Shown here piece by piece: positions 28,422 to 37,151 of a stretch of 64,000 bases of DNA. This DNA comes from Streptococcus vicugnae (GTDB taxonomy: Bacteria; Bacillota; Bacilli; Lactobacillales; Streptococcaceae). A model generated the notes under the pieces. The model was not told where the DNA came from. It did no database searches and was given only the letters and a program-made list of their open reading frames with translations. A program made the translations under genes and the position numbers. Within the stretch, counting starts at the first letter, position 1; the number at the start of each line of letters is the position of its first letter. The stretch covers positions 1-64,000 of the forward strand of contig NZ_JAEMHW010000002.1 of the NCBI RefSeq assembly GCF_016461705.1, given 5' to 3'.

Positions 28422-28862
28422 ATGTTTTATGAAAAAGTTGGAAATGATTATTTATTACGATTGGAAAAAAACGAAGAAGTTTTAGATAGCATTCAAAGGC
28501 TTTGTCAAAAAGAACATATTCTTTCAGCTACTTTTCAAGGAATTGGAGCTTGTGATGATGTCATAATTTCAACCTATATACCAGAGAAAAATGATTTTGT
28601 TAATCACGAAAAAACAGGAATGTTGGAAATGGTATCACTAATGGGAAACGTCCGATTAAAAGATAATCAATTTGATCAACATGCTCATGCTAGCTTTTCT
28701 TTCTTGGAAGATGATAAGGTAAATGTTTTAGCTGGTCATTTGGCAAAAGCTAGAATTTCTTATACAGCTGAAATTCGTTTGACACCAATTGATGGAAAAG
28801 TAACATTGACGCTTGACGAAAAAACAGGAATTGATGTTTGGAATCTAAAACAATATCTATAA
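28422..28862 (+). CDS. PPC/DUF296 domain protein
   Basis: The 146-residue protein has a single PPC (plant and prokaryote conserved, DUF296) domain without the AT-hook seen in plants. The likely metal site is QHAHASF (His87, His89), and FQGIGACDDV is the early glycine-rich strand. Bacterial PPC proteins form trimers that bind metal; their function is unknown. It is 18 bp from the genes on both sides. Confidence 0.85.
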   Translation: MFYEKVGNDYLLRLEKNEEVLDSIQRLCQKEHILSATFQGIGACDDVIISTYIPEKNDFVNHEKTGMLEMVSLMGNVRLKDNQFDQHAHASFSFLEDDKVNVLAGHLAKARISYTAEIRLTPIDGKVTLTLDEKTGIDVWNLKQYL

Positions 28863-28879
28863 AAGGGGGAGTATTTTAT

Positions 28880-29665
28880 ATGAAAAAAGTAGCTATGGTA
28901 ACTGGTGGAGCACAGGGAATCGGTGAGGCTATTGCAAAACGATTAACAAAAGATGGTTTTGCGGTTGCCATTGCTGATTTAAATGTTGAAAAGGCTGAAT
29001 CAGTTGTTGACGATATTAAAGCAAGCGGAAGAGAGGCAATTGCGGTTTGCATTGATGTTTCTGATCAAGAGAGTTTCCGTGATGGTGTTCGTTTAGCTGC
29101 TGAGCGTTTGGGAGGGTTCGATGTTTTGGTAAATAATGCAGGTATTGCACCTGGATCAGTTATCGAAGAAGTTACTCCAGAAGATTTTGATAACATGTTT
29201 CATATTAATGTAGCAAGTATTGCTTGGGGGATTCAAGCGGCTATTGAACAATTTAACAAAAAAGAACGTAAGGGCTCAGAAATAATTGGAAAAATTATCA
29301 ACGCCAGTTCACAAGGTGGTGTAGTTGGGAATGCCGGCGCCTTTCTTTACAGCGGATCAAAATTTGCTGTTCGAGGAATGACACAAGTTGCTGCAAAAGA
29401 CTTGGCTTCACGAGGAATTACTGTTAATGCTTATGCTCCTGGTACAGTAAAAACACCAATGATGTTAAATGCTGTTAAGGATATTGCGAAAGCTAACCAA
29501 CAAAGTGAAGACTGGGCGCTAAATCAATTTACACAGTTTATTACTCTTGGTCGCTTATCTGAACCAGAAGATGTGGCTGCTGGTGTGGCTTTCTTGGCAA
29601 GTAGTGACTCAGATTATATGACTGGTCAAACACTAGAGATTGACGGTGGAATGCAATTCCATTAA
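28880..29665 (+). CDS. Short-chain dehydrogenase, acetoin reductase/butanediol dehydrogenase-like
   Basis: The 261-residue protein has the classical SDR layout: TGGAQGIGEA (about residues 8-17), NNAGIAPGS, catalytic Ser in INASSQGG, YSGSKFA with Tyr and Lys, and DGGMQFH at the end. It is closest by eye to diacetyl/acetoin reductases. ATG 28880 is preferred to an in-frame start at 28838 because AAAAGGGGGAG precedes it. Position in the operon suggests it reduces a small ketone made or imported by its neighbours. Confidence 0.88.
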   Translation: MKKVAMVTGGAQGIGEAIAKRLTKDGFAVAIADLNVEKAESVVDDIKASGREAIAVCIDVSDQESFRDGVRLAAERLGGFDVLVNNAGIAPGSVIEEVTPEDFDNMFHINVASIAWGIQAAIEQFNKKERKGSEIIGKIINASSQGGVVGNAGAFLYSGSKFAVRGMTQVAAKDLASRGITVNAYAPGTVKTPMMLNAVKDIAKANQQSEDWALNQFTQFITLGRLSEPEDVAAGVAFLASSDSDYMTGQTLEIDGGMQFH

Positions 29666-29686
29666 TGAAATGGGGCAATAAATAAG

Positions 29687-30304
29687 ATGCAAGATTTTTT
29701 AAACTCAAGCATTTTAAAAGCAGTTGGAAGCCATTTTAAAGTTGTTAAAAATGACTTGACTTCAGAGAACTTACTTCAAGTCGTTAAGGATAAAAATATT
29801 CTTGAGGATGATGAAGCAACTTATGTAAAAGTACTTAATAGTGATTTTCATGATGGTGTTATTGAAGTTGATGTTTTAAGTCGTCTGTTACCAGATGCTC
29901 CAGAACATGCGCGTGGCTTTATTGGGCTTGCTTTTAGAATTTCAGAAGATGATTCAAGTTTTGAGTCATTTTATATTCGACCAACAAACGGTAGAGCGGA
30001 TACTCAGTTACGACGTAACCGGACAACACAATATTTTTCTTATCCAAATTTTAAGTATTTTCACTCCAGAGAAACGAATCTAGGAGAGTATGAGTCATAT
30101 GCTGATATTGCTTTAGATGAGTGGATTCATCTAAAAGTTGTTGTAGCTGGTGAAAAAGCTCAACTATATCTCAATCATCAAGAAGAGCCAGTTTTAATTG
30201 TCAACGATTTGAAACATGGTGATAGTAAAGGTCAAATCGGTATGTGGGTCGATATTGGGACAGAGGGTTATTTCAAAAATCTTGAAATAACAGCAACTGA
30301 TTAA
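29687..30304 (+). CDS. Uncharacterised protein with a probable LamG-like beta-sandwich
   Basis: This 205-residue protein has no signal peptide. The central and C-terminal parts (DGVIEVDVLSRLLPDAPEHARGFIGLAFRI, then WIHLKVVVAGEKAQLYLNHQEEPVLIVNDL and GQIGMWVDIGTEGYFKNLEI) have the alternating pattern of LamG/DUF1080-type sandwich domains that bind or cleave sugars. A cytoplasmic sugar-binding or lyase function is possible. I do not recognise a characterised relative. It is 21 bp after the SDR. Confidence 0.65.
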   Translation: MQDFLNSSILKAVGSHFKVVKNDLTSENLLQVVKDKNILEDDEATYVKVLNSDFHDGVIEVDVLSRLLPDAPEHARGFIGLAFRISEDDSSFESFYIRPTNGRADTQLRRNRTTQYFSYPNFKYFHSRETNLGEYESYADIALDEWIHLKVVVAGEKAQLYLNHQEEPVLIVNDLKHGDSKGQIGMWVDIGTEGYFKNLEITATD

Positions 30305-30319
30305 AAAGAAGGTCGAGCA

Positions 30320-31090
30320 ATGAATCAAAAAGAGCGTCGTTTGTTTTTGATAAATGATTTATTACATGAAGCAAATATTAATGCCAATATTCCAAGAAGT
30401 GAATCTGATCAGAAACTTTTATTGAGAGCTTTATTTAATGTCCGTGATCCAAAGCCAGCGTCACCTCGTTTTTTAAAAATTCAAGATGATTATTTGCAGG
30501 AAGCGCTGAGGGAAAAAGGTATAACTCAGCTGTCAGAGTTAAATCAAGTAGCGCCTCAGATTTATATTTGGCGTGGAGATATAACTACTTTGCAGGTTGA
30601 TGCTATTGTCAATGCAGCAAATAAGTATCTTCTTGGGTGTTTTGCTCCAAACCATTCTTGCATTGATAATGCTATTCATACTTTTTCCGGTATTCAATTA
30701 CGTTTAGCCTGTAATGATTTAATGAAAGAACAAGAAGGACATGAAGAGAAAACTGGTCAAGCTAAAATAACACCGGCTTTTAATCTCCTAAGTCGATATG
30801 TTATTCATACAGTAGGACCAATTATCTCTGGAAAATTAACTGATTATGACCGTCAGCAATTGACCTCATGTTATGAATCATGCCTTAAATTGGCTGATGA
30901 AAATCAAGTGTCAAGCATTGCTTTCTGCTGTATCTCAACAGGTGAGTTTCACTTTCCAAATGATGAAGCAGCGAGAATTGCAGTTGCGACCGTCAAGCGA
31001 TATTTGAATGAAAGCGGAAGTCAGATGAAGGTGGTTTTCAATGTTTTTAAAGAAAAAGACGAAGAAATTTATTATAGCCTTTTTAAATGA
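30320..31090 (+). CDS. Zinc-dependent macrodomain (ADP-ribosyl hydrolase, SirTM-linked type)
   Basis: The 256-residue protein has a macrodomain from about residue 80. The ADP-ribose loop is WRGDIT (84-89) and NAAN lies at 98-101. The segment LLGCFAPNHSCIDNAIH carries Cys107, His112 and Cys114, the zinc-binding pattern of the macrodomains found in class M sirtuin operons. Those enzymes remove mono-ADP-ribose from proteins. An N-terminal helical stretch of about 80 residues is common in this group. A class M sirtuin is two genes downstream, which supports a writer-eraser pair. Confidence 0.92.
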   Translation: MNQKERRLFLINDLLHEANINANIPRSESDQKLLLRALFNVRDPKPASPRFLKIQDDYLQEALREKGITQLSELNQVAPQIYIWRGDITTLQVDAIVNAANKYLLGCFAPNHSCIDNAIHTFSGIQLRLACNDLMKEQEGHEEKTGQAKITPAFNLLSRYVIHTVGPIISGKLTDYDRQQLTSCYESCLKLADENQVSSIAFCCISTGEFHFPNDEAARIAVATVKRYLNESGSQMKVVFNVFKEKDEEIYYSLFK

Positions 31091-31108
31091 ATTTAGAATG
31101 GAAGAAAC

Positions 31109-31627
31109 ATGGGCAAAGAATTGATGTGGGTGTGTGGTTTGCTTCCTCAAAAAGAACAAGAGAAATTAGTAGAAATCTGTAAAGAAGCAAATCGTGAGAT
31201 TGGATTACCAGAAGTGGTTTTCAAATTTCCCTTGCATATTTCAATGAAGAAGAGCTTTTATGTGACAGATTTTGAAAGTGTAAAAAAAGAAGTTGTATCA
31301 TATATTCAAAAACGAGGACCTTTAACGTGTTATGCAGATTCGATAATAAAATATAAAGGAATGATTTGGCTTCCGATAAAACTTACCAAAGACATTAATG
31401 ACTGGCATAAAGATTTAGACGAACTATTGAGTAAAACGTACGATGTGTCGATTGATAGTTTTGACGCTAATTTTAAACCACACATTAGTCTTTTTACCAA
31501 GGGAAGTCAAAAGCAAATTGATGAAGTGTACAAAAAATTGCTACCAGCGATTTCAGAAAAGCAATTACAAATTCGGAAATTTGTTGTTGGGTCATCTAAA
31601 CATAGTGATGACTATTTTACGGTGTAA
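31109..31627 (+). CDS. 2H phosphoesterase superfamily protein
   Basis: The 172-residue protein has two H-x-S signatures: LHIS (His43, Ser45) and PHIS (His125, Ser127), which form the twin active site of 2H phosphoesterases and 2'-5' ligase-like proteins. Substrates in this superfamily include 2',3'-cyclic RNA ends and ADP-ribose 1'',2''-cyclic phosphate. It lies between a macrodomain and a sirtuin, so an ADP-ribose cyclic phosphate is an attractive but unproven substrate. Start ATG 31109 after AATGGAAGAA. Confidence 0.8.
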   Translation: MGKELMWVCGLLPQKEQEKLVEICKEANREIGLPEVVFKFPLHISMKKSFYVTDFESVKKEVVSYIQKRGPLTCYADSIIKYKGMIWLPIKLTKDINDWHKDLDELLSKTYDVSIDSFDANFKPHISLFTKGSQKQIDEVYKKLLPAISEKQLQIRKFVVGSSKHSDDYFTV

Positions 31628-31677
31628 TGATAAGTAATTGGCATCAAGATTAAAATGTTAAGTGAAAGTGGTGTTTA

Positions 31678-32547
31678 ATGATTTTTAAGAAGAAATTGAA
31701 AAAATCTACTAATCCTTATTTGGCTAATCTTGAAAAAGCAAGGTTAGCGCTGATGGAAGCTGATGCCATTTTGATTGGTATTGGTGCAGGAATGTCAGAG
31801 TCAGCAGGACTCAATTATTCTGGTGAGCGATTTGAACAATATTTTTCAGATTTTAAAGAAAAATATGGCATAGAGGACATGTATTCTGGCGGTTTTTTTG
31901 AATTTTCCAGTCGTGAAGAATATTGGGCATGGTGGAGCCGCCAAATTTATTATAATCGCTATGATACGATTGTTGGAAAACCATATAAGGATTTACTAGA
32001 ATTAGTAAAAAATAAAAATTATTTTGTGTTGTCAACAAATGTTGATCACCAAATTCAAAAAGCTGGTTTTAAAAAAGAACGTCTATTTTATACTCAAGGC
32101 GATTATGGCTTGTTCCAATGTTCGGTACCTTGTCATGAGGAAACTTATGATAATGAAAAACTCGTACGTCAAATGATTGAAGAGCAAAAAGATTTGGAGG
32201 TTCCAAGTGAATTGATTCCACGCTGTCCAAAATGTGGTGCTGAAATGATGTTGAATCTAAGAGCTGATGATCGTTTTGTTGAGGACGAAGGATGGCATCA
32301 GGCAAAATCAAATTATAGTAAATGGCTTTCTGAAAATGTTGATAAAAAGATTGTTTACCTTGAATTGGGTGTTGGGATGAATACGCCTGTTATCATTAAA
32401 TATCCATTTTTAAAAATGACAGTTAGTAATTCAAAAGCAACATTTATAACGATTAATCAGACACCTTTTGTGTATCCTGATGAAGTACAAAAACAAACGA
32501 TTCAATTTCAATCAGATATTGGTGAAGTTTTAGCAGAGCTAAGGTGA
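31678..32547 (+). CDS. Class M sirtuin (SirTM), protein ADP-ribosyltransferase-like
   Basis: The 289-residue protein has the sirtuin Rossmann motif GAGMSESAG (36-44) and STNVDHQ (119-125) in place of the usual TQNIDGLH. The catalytic His is replaced by Gln140 (YTQGDYG), as in SirTM enzymes, which ADP-ribosylate proteins rather than deacylate. Zinc ribbon cysteines are Cys148, Cys152, Cys183 and Cys186. Known SirTM targets are lipoylated GcvH-L carriers coded next to it together with LplA2; neither is near here. Expression is probably as part of the long operon, though the gap before it (50 bp) is the widest from the binding-protein gene to this point. Confidence 0.9.
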   Translation: MIFKKKLKKSTNPYLANLEKARLALMEADAILIGIGAGMSESAGLNYSGERFEQYFSDFKEKYGIEDMYSGGFFEFSSREEYWAWWSRQIYYNRYDTIVGKPYKDLLELVKNKNYFVLSTNVDHQIQKAGFKKERLFYTQGDYGLFQCSVPCHEETYDNEKLVRQMIEEQKDLEVPSELIPRCPKCGAEMMLNLRADDRFVEDEGWHQAKSNYSKWLSENVDKKIVYLELGVGMNTPVIIKYPFLKMTVSNSKATFITINQTPFVYPDEVQKQTIQFQSDIGEVLAELR

Positions 32548-32582
32548 TTAATAATACAGCGTTTAAAAGGAGTTGAAGACGA

Positions 32583-33461
32583 GTGGGTGTAGAATCAAAA
32601 ACACATTTTCATGTTGATAAATCAAAGTGTATAAAGTGTGGTCGATGTGTCAATACGTGTAGTGGCATGGTGATTGAATTTGGAAAAGATGGCTATCCAT
32701 ACATGAAAGAATTTTCACGTTTTGGTTGGCAAGGCTGTTGGAAATGTCAACACTGTTTAGCGGTTTGCCCAGTTGGAGCGATTTCTATTTTTGATAAAAA
32801 GCCAGAAGATTCTCTTCCGTTACCACCAAAAGAAATGGGAACTTATATGGAAGAGTTGGTTGCTAGTCGTCGTTCTTGTCGCCGATTCTTGGATAAAAAT
32901 GTCAATCCTGATATTATCACAGGGATTTTAGATGCAATGGCTCAAGTTCCGACAGGAGGAAATGCTCAGTGGGTGGAATATACTGTTATTGATGATAAGG
33001 AGCGTGTCAATGACATTCGAAAAAAAGCGTATGCGATTATGGAAGAAAAAGCAAAGCATCACAAATATACGCACAGTTTTAACAATTTTTACTACAAGAA
33101 AATGAAAGAATCTGAAAAGAGTGTTCGTAAGGATGATATGCTATTTTGTGGTGCTCCACACCTATTTATTGCACATGATCGAAATCGTGGTAAGTGGTCT
33201 GAGGATTCAAAAATTAACTGCCATATTGCAACAGCTTATTTTGAATTGTTGTGTAATGCACATGGTTTGGGAACAGCAATTATGAGTTATCCTGCGGAAG
33301 TTCTTGAAGAATTAGCACCAGAAGCTAGAAAAATGCTTGGGATTCCTGAAAATCACTATGCTAGTCTTATTGTTGGTTTTGGTTATCCTGAAATTAAATA
33401 TGCGCGTGGTGTGCAAAAAGATAGAAGTCGTAAAACACATCGTTATACTGATTCGAAGTAA
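32583..33461 (+). CDS. Nitroreductase fused to a two-cluster ferredoxin domain
   Basis: The 292-residue protein starts with two [4Fe-4S] motifs: Cys16, Cys19, Cys22, Cys26 and Cys52, Cys55, Cys58, Cys62. A flavin nitroreductase domain follows from about residue 88 (SRRSCRRFLDKNV), with GLGTAIMSYPAEV near the C-terminus. Electrons would pass from ferredoxin clusters to FMN to an organic substrate. Start is GTG 32583 with AAAGGAG upstream. In SirTM operons an oxidoreductase (OYE or luciferase-like) is common, and this protein may hold the same place. Confidence 0.88.
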   Translation: MGVESKTHFHVDKSKCIKCGRCVNTCSGMVIEFGKDGYPYMKEFSRFGWQGCWKCQHCLAVCPVGAISIFDKKPEDSLPLPPKEMGTYMEELVASRRSCRRFLDKNVNPDIITGILDAMAQVPTGGNAQWVEYTVIDDKERVNDIRKKAYAIMEEKAKHHKYTHSFNNFYYKKMKESEKSVRKDDMLFCGAPHLFIAHDRNRGKWSEDSKINCHIATAYFELLCNAHGLGTAIMSYPAEVLEELAPEARKMLGIPENHYASLIVGFGYPEIKYARGVQKDRSRKTHRYTDSK

Positions 33462-33497
33462 AAAAAGATTTTTTAACATGAAAAAGGAATTTTAACA

Positions 33498-34397
33498 ATG
33501 AATGCAGATGTTTTAGAAAAGATGCGTGAAAATCAGCATATCTACAATGACAAAGCTATTAATGAGCATTGGGATGATTATGATGCTGTTGCAAAAGAAA
33601 ATATTTTTTATATTGATGATCATGATGAAAATCATTTATTAGATGTTTATTCACCTCAATCAAATCCTAATGCAGTACTGCCTGTCATCGTTTTAATCCA
33701 TGGAGGTGGCTATGCTAGTGGATTTAAAGAACTTAATCGCCGTATTGGTCGATTGATTGCGAGTGAGGGCTTTCATGTAGTAAATATTAATTATTCACTA
33801 ATGCCTGAGGTTTCTTTTAAAGAAGAACTTAGTGAAATTTCTACTGTTTTAAACTGGATTTCTGATAACAGCACAGTGTATGGCTTTGACAAACGTAAAG
33901 TTTCTTTAATGGGAGATAGCTCAGCCGGTCATCTTGTTATGCTTGCAGCGGCAGCACAATATAATTCTGAAACTCAAGATTATTTCGGAATAACCACATA
34001 TGAGTATGGCTTAAAAGGAGTTATTTCTGTTTGTCCTGCTTCGTTTGATGCAATTAATAACTCATCAAATGAAATTAACCAGCAAGTCAAAAATGTACTT
34101 TCTGATTGGTTAGATAATGATGAATATGTAAGCCAGTCATCATATCAAAAATTTTTAAATCAAAATTATCCTGAAATTTTGATCGTAACAACGCCAGAAG
34201 ACTCTATTTTAGCACAAGAATCTATCAATATTCATAACTTTATGGTTGAAAAGGGTATTAAACATCGTTTCAAATCTTATTCTCCTCAATCTAATAAGAT
34301 TGATCATGTGTTTAACATCTTATTCCCAGAGTATGAAGAAAGTAAACAAGCTAATCGAGATATCATTGACTATTTAAAAGAGATGTCTTCACGTTAA
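33498..34397 (+). CDS. Alpha/beta hydrolase (esterase/lipase family)
   Basis: The 299-residue cytoplasmic enzyme has the oxyanion-hole motif HGGGYASG and the nucleophile elbow GDSSAGH, with Asp in TTPEDSIL and His in KIDHVFN completing a plausible triad. This is the hormone-sensitive-lipase/carboxylesterase type, often acting on acetylated sugars or small esters. There is no signal peptide. It is 36 bp after the nitroreductase and may close the long operon, since 139 bp separate it from the glycosidase. Confidence 0.88.
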   Translation: MNADVLEKMRENQHIYNDKAINEHWDDYDAVAKENIFYIDDHDENHLLDVYSPQSNPNAVLPVIVLIHGGGYASGFKELNRRIGRLIASEGFHVVNINYSLMPEVSFKEELSEISTVLNWISDNSTVYGFDKRKVSLMGDSSAGHLVMLAAAAQYNSETQDYFGITTYEYGLKGVISVCPASFDAINNSSNEINQQVKNVLSDWLDNDEYVSQSSYQKFLNQNYPEILIVTTPEDSILAQESINIHNFMVEKGIKHRFKSYSPQSNKIDHVFNILFPEYEESKQANRDIIDYLKEMSSR

Positions 34398-34535
34398 TTG
34401 TATTTATTAAGAAAATTTATCTGGAGCTTTCCATATTTTAAAAGTGACCTTTGATTGTTTGGGCTATATCTAAGTCATGATGGAGAGGACGATCCATGGT
34501 AGGTTTTCTTTTTTTTAGAAGAAGGAGGAACTTTT

Positions 34536-37052
34536 ATGAAAAGAATCACAGAAAATACTGTACAAGATTTTGAAATGAAGCATGCTAAACTTATTAAAGA
34601 TTTAGCACCTGAAACAACTTTGTTTTTAAAACAAAATGGAGAATTTCCACTGGCGAATGCTGGAAAAATTGCTGCATTTGGTAAGGGGGTTCGACATACT
34701 ATCAAAGGTGGAACAGGTTCAGGTGATGTCCACGTCAGAGGTTTTGAAACAATCGAAGAATCACTTGAAAATGCGGGATTTACTGTTACTAGTAAGAAGT
34801 GGTTAGATAGTTTTGATATAGTATTAAAAGAAACACAAGATAAGTATTATGCTGATACGAGAGCAGCAGCCATAAAAGCTGGTGTTAATCCGATGATATA
34901 TGCTTTTGGACAGACAAGTCCTGACCCAGTGTATGATTTTGACCTATCTGGTGAAGGAGATACGGCAATTTATGTCCTATCAAGAATCTCAGGTGAGGGT
35001 AGTGATCGTCGCGACGAAAAAGGTGATATTAAGTTATCAGATGAAGAAGTTCGTGATATCCTCAAGTTGAATAATCAATATGAACATTTTATGTTAGTCC
35101 TAAACGTAGGTGGTATGGTTGATTTACGACCTGTTCTTGAAGTTGAGAATATTCTATTATTGGGGCAGTTAGGTGGCCCGACTGGGCAAGTCCTATCTGA
35201 TATTCTTTTAGGAAAGGCTAATCCTTCTGGGAAATTAACCATGACATGGACAGCATTAGAAGATTATCCTTCAACAGATGGTTTTGGTGACTGGAATGAT
35301 ACTTATTATAAAGAAGGTATCTATGTCGGCTATCGCTATTTTGATACGATTAACAAGTCAGTACTATTTCCATTTGGATATGGCTTAAGTTACACAGATT
35401 TTGAATTTAAAACAGAAAAAACAGAAGTTGTTAATGACAATATTAAAGTGACAGCATCAGTCAAAAATATTGGACAGTACAGTGGTAAAGAAGTACTTCA
35501 GCTTTATGTTTCATTACCAAGTGCTAAACTTAACCAGCCTTATCAAACTCTTGCAGCTTTTGTTAAAACACCAGAACTTAGTTCTGAAGAAAGTGCTAAA
35601 GTTGTTTTAACTTTCAAATTTAGCGATTTAGCAAGTTTTGATCAAGAAAAGGCAGCCTATATTTTAGAAAAAGGCGATTATGTTTTGCGTTTGGGAAATA
35701 GTTCTCGTAACACTGAAACCGTTGCCATTCTTCAACTTGATAAAACTACAACTGTTAGACAAGTCAAAAATGTTGCAGCGGTTGTTGATGAAAATTTCAA
35801 GGAAACTAAATATCAAGTTGTTAATCGCAATGAATCTTTTGAAAATCTTCCAATCTTTTCCATATTATCAAATGATATTAATACAGAAGTGATTGAATAT
35901 GCTAAAAAAGCTACCGAACTGGTTTCAAAAGGATTTATTCACTGGAATGATGTTGTGTCGGGAACACACACACTCGAGGACTTTGTTGCACAATTTAGTG
36001 AAGAAGAGTTGGCACGAATAGCTTTGGGACACTTCGATGAAGATCAAACTGATTCAAGTGTACTTGGTTCTGCAGCTGTTTCTGTTGCTGGAGGTGCAGG
36101 TGAAACAAGCCTGATGTTTAAAGAAAGTCATGGCTTACCTAGCTTAGCTATGGCTGATGGTCCTGCAGGGATACGTATTAGTTCTTCATATAAAATTATT
36201 AATGGTAAAATTAAATCAACAGGTGTCTCTTTTGGAGATGATGTCGTTGCTTTGTTAGGCCCAGATTTGGTCAGTGAAGAACAAAGTCCGGATGAAATTA
36301 ATGCGACTGAATATTATCAACCTACGACAGCTATTCCAATTGGAACAGACTTAGCTCAATCATTTAATCTTCCATTGATTGAATCGATTGGAAATTTAAT
36401 TGCTGAGGAAATGACTATTTACGGAGTTCATCTTTGGTTAGCCCCAGCTTTAAATATCATGCGTTCGCCACTTTGTGGTCGTAATTTTGAATATTATTCA
36501 GAAGATCCGTTGGTTTCTGGACTAGTTGCTGCAGCAATTACAAAGGGTGTTCAAAGTCATCCAGGATGCGGGGTAACTCTTAAGCATTATGCAGCTAATA
36601 ATCAAGAGACAAATCGCTATACATCAAATAGCGTTTTGTCTGAACGAACATTACGTGACATTTATTTACGAGGTTTTGAAATAGTTGTTAAAACAGCTAA
36701 ACCAGTATCAATTATGAGTTCATATAATTTGATTAATGGCGAACATATCAATAACCGTAGAGATTTGATGACTAATGTGTTGCGGGATGAATGGCAGTTT
36801 AAAGGCTTTGTAATGACTGATTGGCTGATTACGACAACTATCATGCTAAATCCAAATAGTAAGTATAAACAAGCTAGTGCGGCTGGTTGTGTACTTGCTG
36901 GAAACGATATGACAATACCAGGAATGCAATCTGATTTGGATGATATACTTGAAGCTCTTCATAACGAATCTCACCTTTATCATCTTACAAAAGCAGATTT
37001 ACAAACTGCAGCTTTATCTGTTCTATCAGTCGTTAAACAACTATCTGTTTAA
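34536..37052 (+). CDS. GH3 beta-glucosidase with swapped domain order
   Basis: At 838 residues this is a family 3 glycoside hydrolase, but its domains are permuted. The usual C-terminal alpha/beta sandwich comes first (about residues 20-240, FLKQNGEFPLAN and LSGEGDTAIYVLSR), then an FnIII-like part (FPFGYGLSYTDFEF near residue 279), and last the TIM barrel (about 500-830) with DGPAGIR, LKHYAANNQE and the nucleophile Asp762 in FVMTDW. The same order is known for beta-glucosidases of rumen bacteria such as Ruminococcus and Butyrivibrio. No signal peptide is present, so it cleaves imported glycosides. RBS GAAGGAGGAA precedes ATG 34536. Confidence 0.9.
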   Translation: MKRITENTVQDFEMKHAKLIKDLAPETTLFLKQNGEFPLANAGKIAAFGKGVRHTIKGGTGSGDVHVRGFETIEESLENAGFTVTSKKWLDSFDIVLKETQDKYYADTRAAAIKAGVNPMIYAFGQTSPDPVYDFDLSGEGDTAIYVLSRISGEGSDRRDEKGDIKLSDEEVRDILKLNNQYEHFMLVLNVGGMVDLRPVLEVENILLLGQLGGPTGQVLSDILLGKANPSGKLTMTWTALEDYPSTDGFGDWNDTYYKEGIYVGYRYFDTINKSVLFPFGYGLSYTDFEFKTEKTEVVNDNIKVTASVKNIGQYSGKEVLQLYVSLPSAKLNQPYQTLAAFVKTPELSSEESAKVVLTFKFSDLASFDQEKAAYILEKGDYVLRLGNSSRNTETVAILQLDKTTTVRQVKNVAAVVDENFKETKYQVVNRNESFENLPIFSILSNDINTEVIEYAKKATELVSKGFIHWNDVVSGTHTLEDFVAQFSEEELARIALGHFDEDQTDSSVLGSAAVSVAGGAGETSLMFKESHGLPSLAMADGPAGIRISSSYKIINGKIKSTGVSFGDDVVALLGPDLVSEEQSPDEINATEYYQPTTAIPIGTDLAQSFNLPLIESIGNLIAEEMTIYGVHLWLAPALNIMRSPLCGRNFEYYSEDPLVSGLVAAAITKGVQSHPGCGVTLKHYAANNQETNRYTSNSVLSERTLRDIYLRGFEIVVKTAKPVSIMSSYNLINGEHINNRRDLMTNVLRDEWQFKGFVMTDWLITTTIMLNPNSKYKQASAAGCVLAGNDMTIPGMQSDLDDILEALHNESHLYHLTKADLQTAALSVLSVVKQLSV

Positions 37053-37076
37053 GTAAGACTGTCTGTTTATTATGCA

Positions 37077-37105
37077 AAAAACCACGTTCAGTTGAACGTG
37101 GTTTA
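37077..37105. terminator. Bidirectional terminator after the GH3 gene
   Basis: AAACCACGTTCA pairs with TGAACGTGGTTT around GT (37079-37104), with A-run on the left and T on the right. It serves the GH3 gene and the converging dehydrogenase gene. Confidence 0.85.
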
Positions 37106-37151
37106 ATGAATGACTAGGCAAAAATCGTTGCTTTACAGATAGGAGTTGGGA

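Noticed and set aside
34397-34535. Promoter for the GH3 gene
   Set aside because: TTGATT and TATATC are present but at too short a distance; no convincing pair was found, so its transcription origin stays open.
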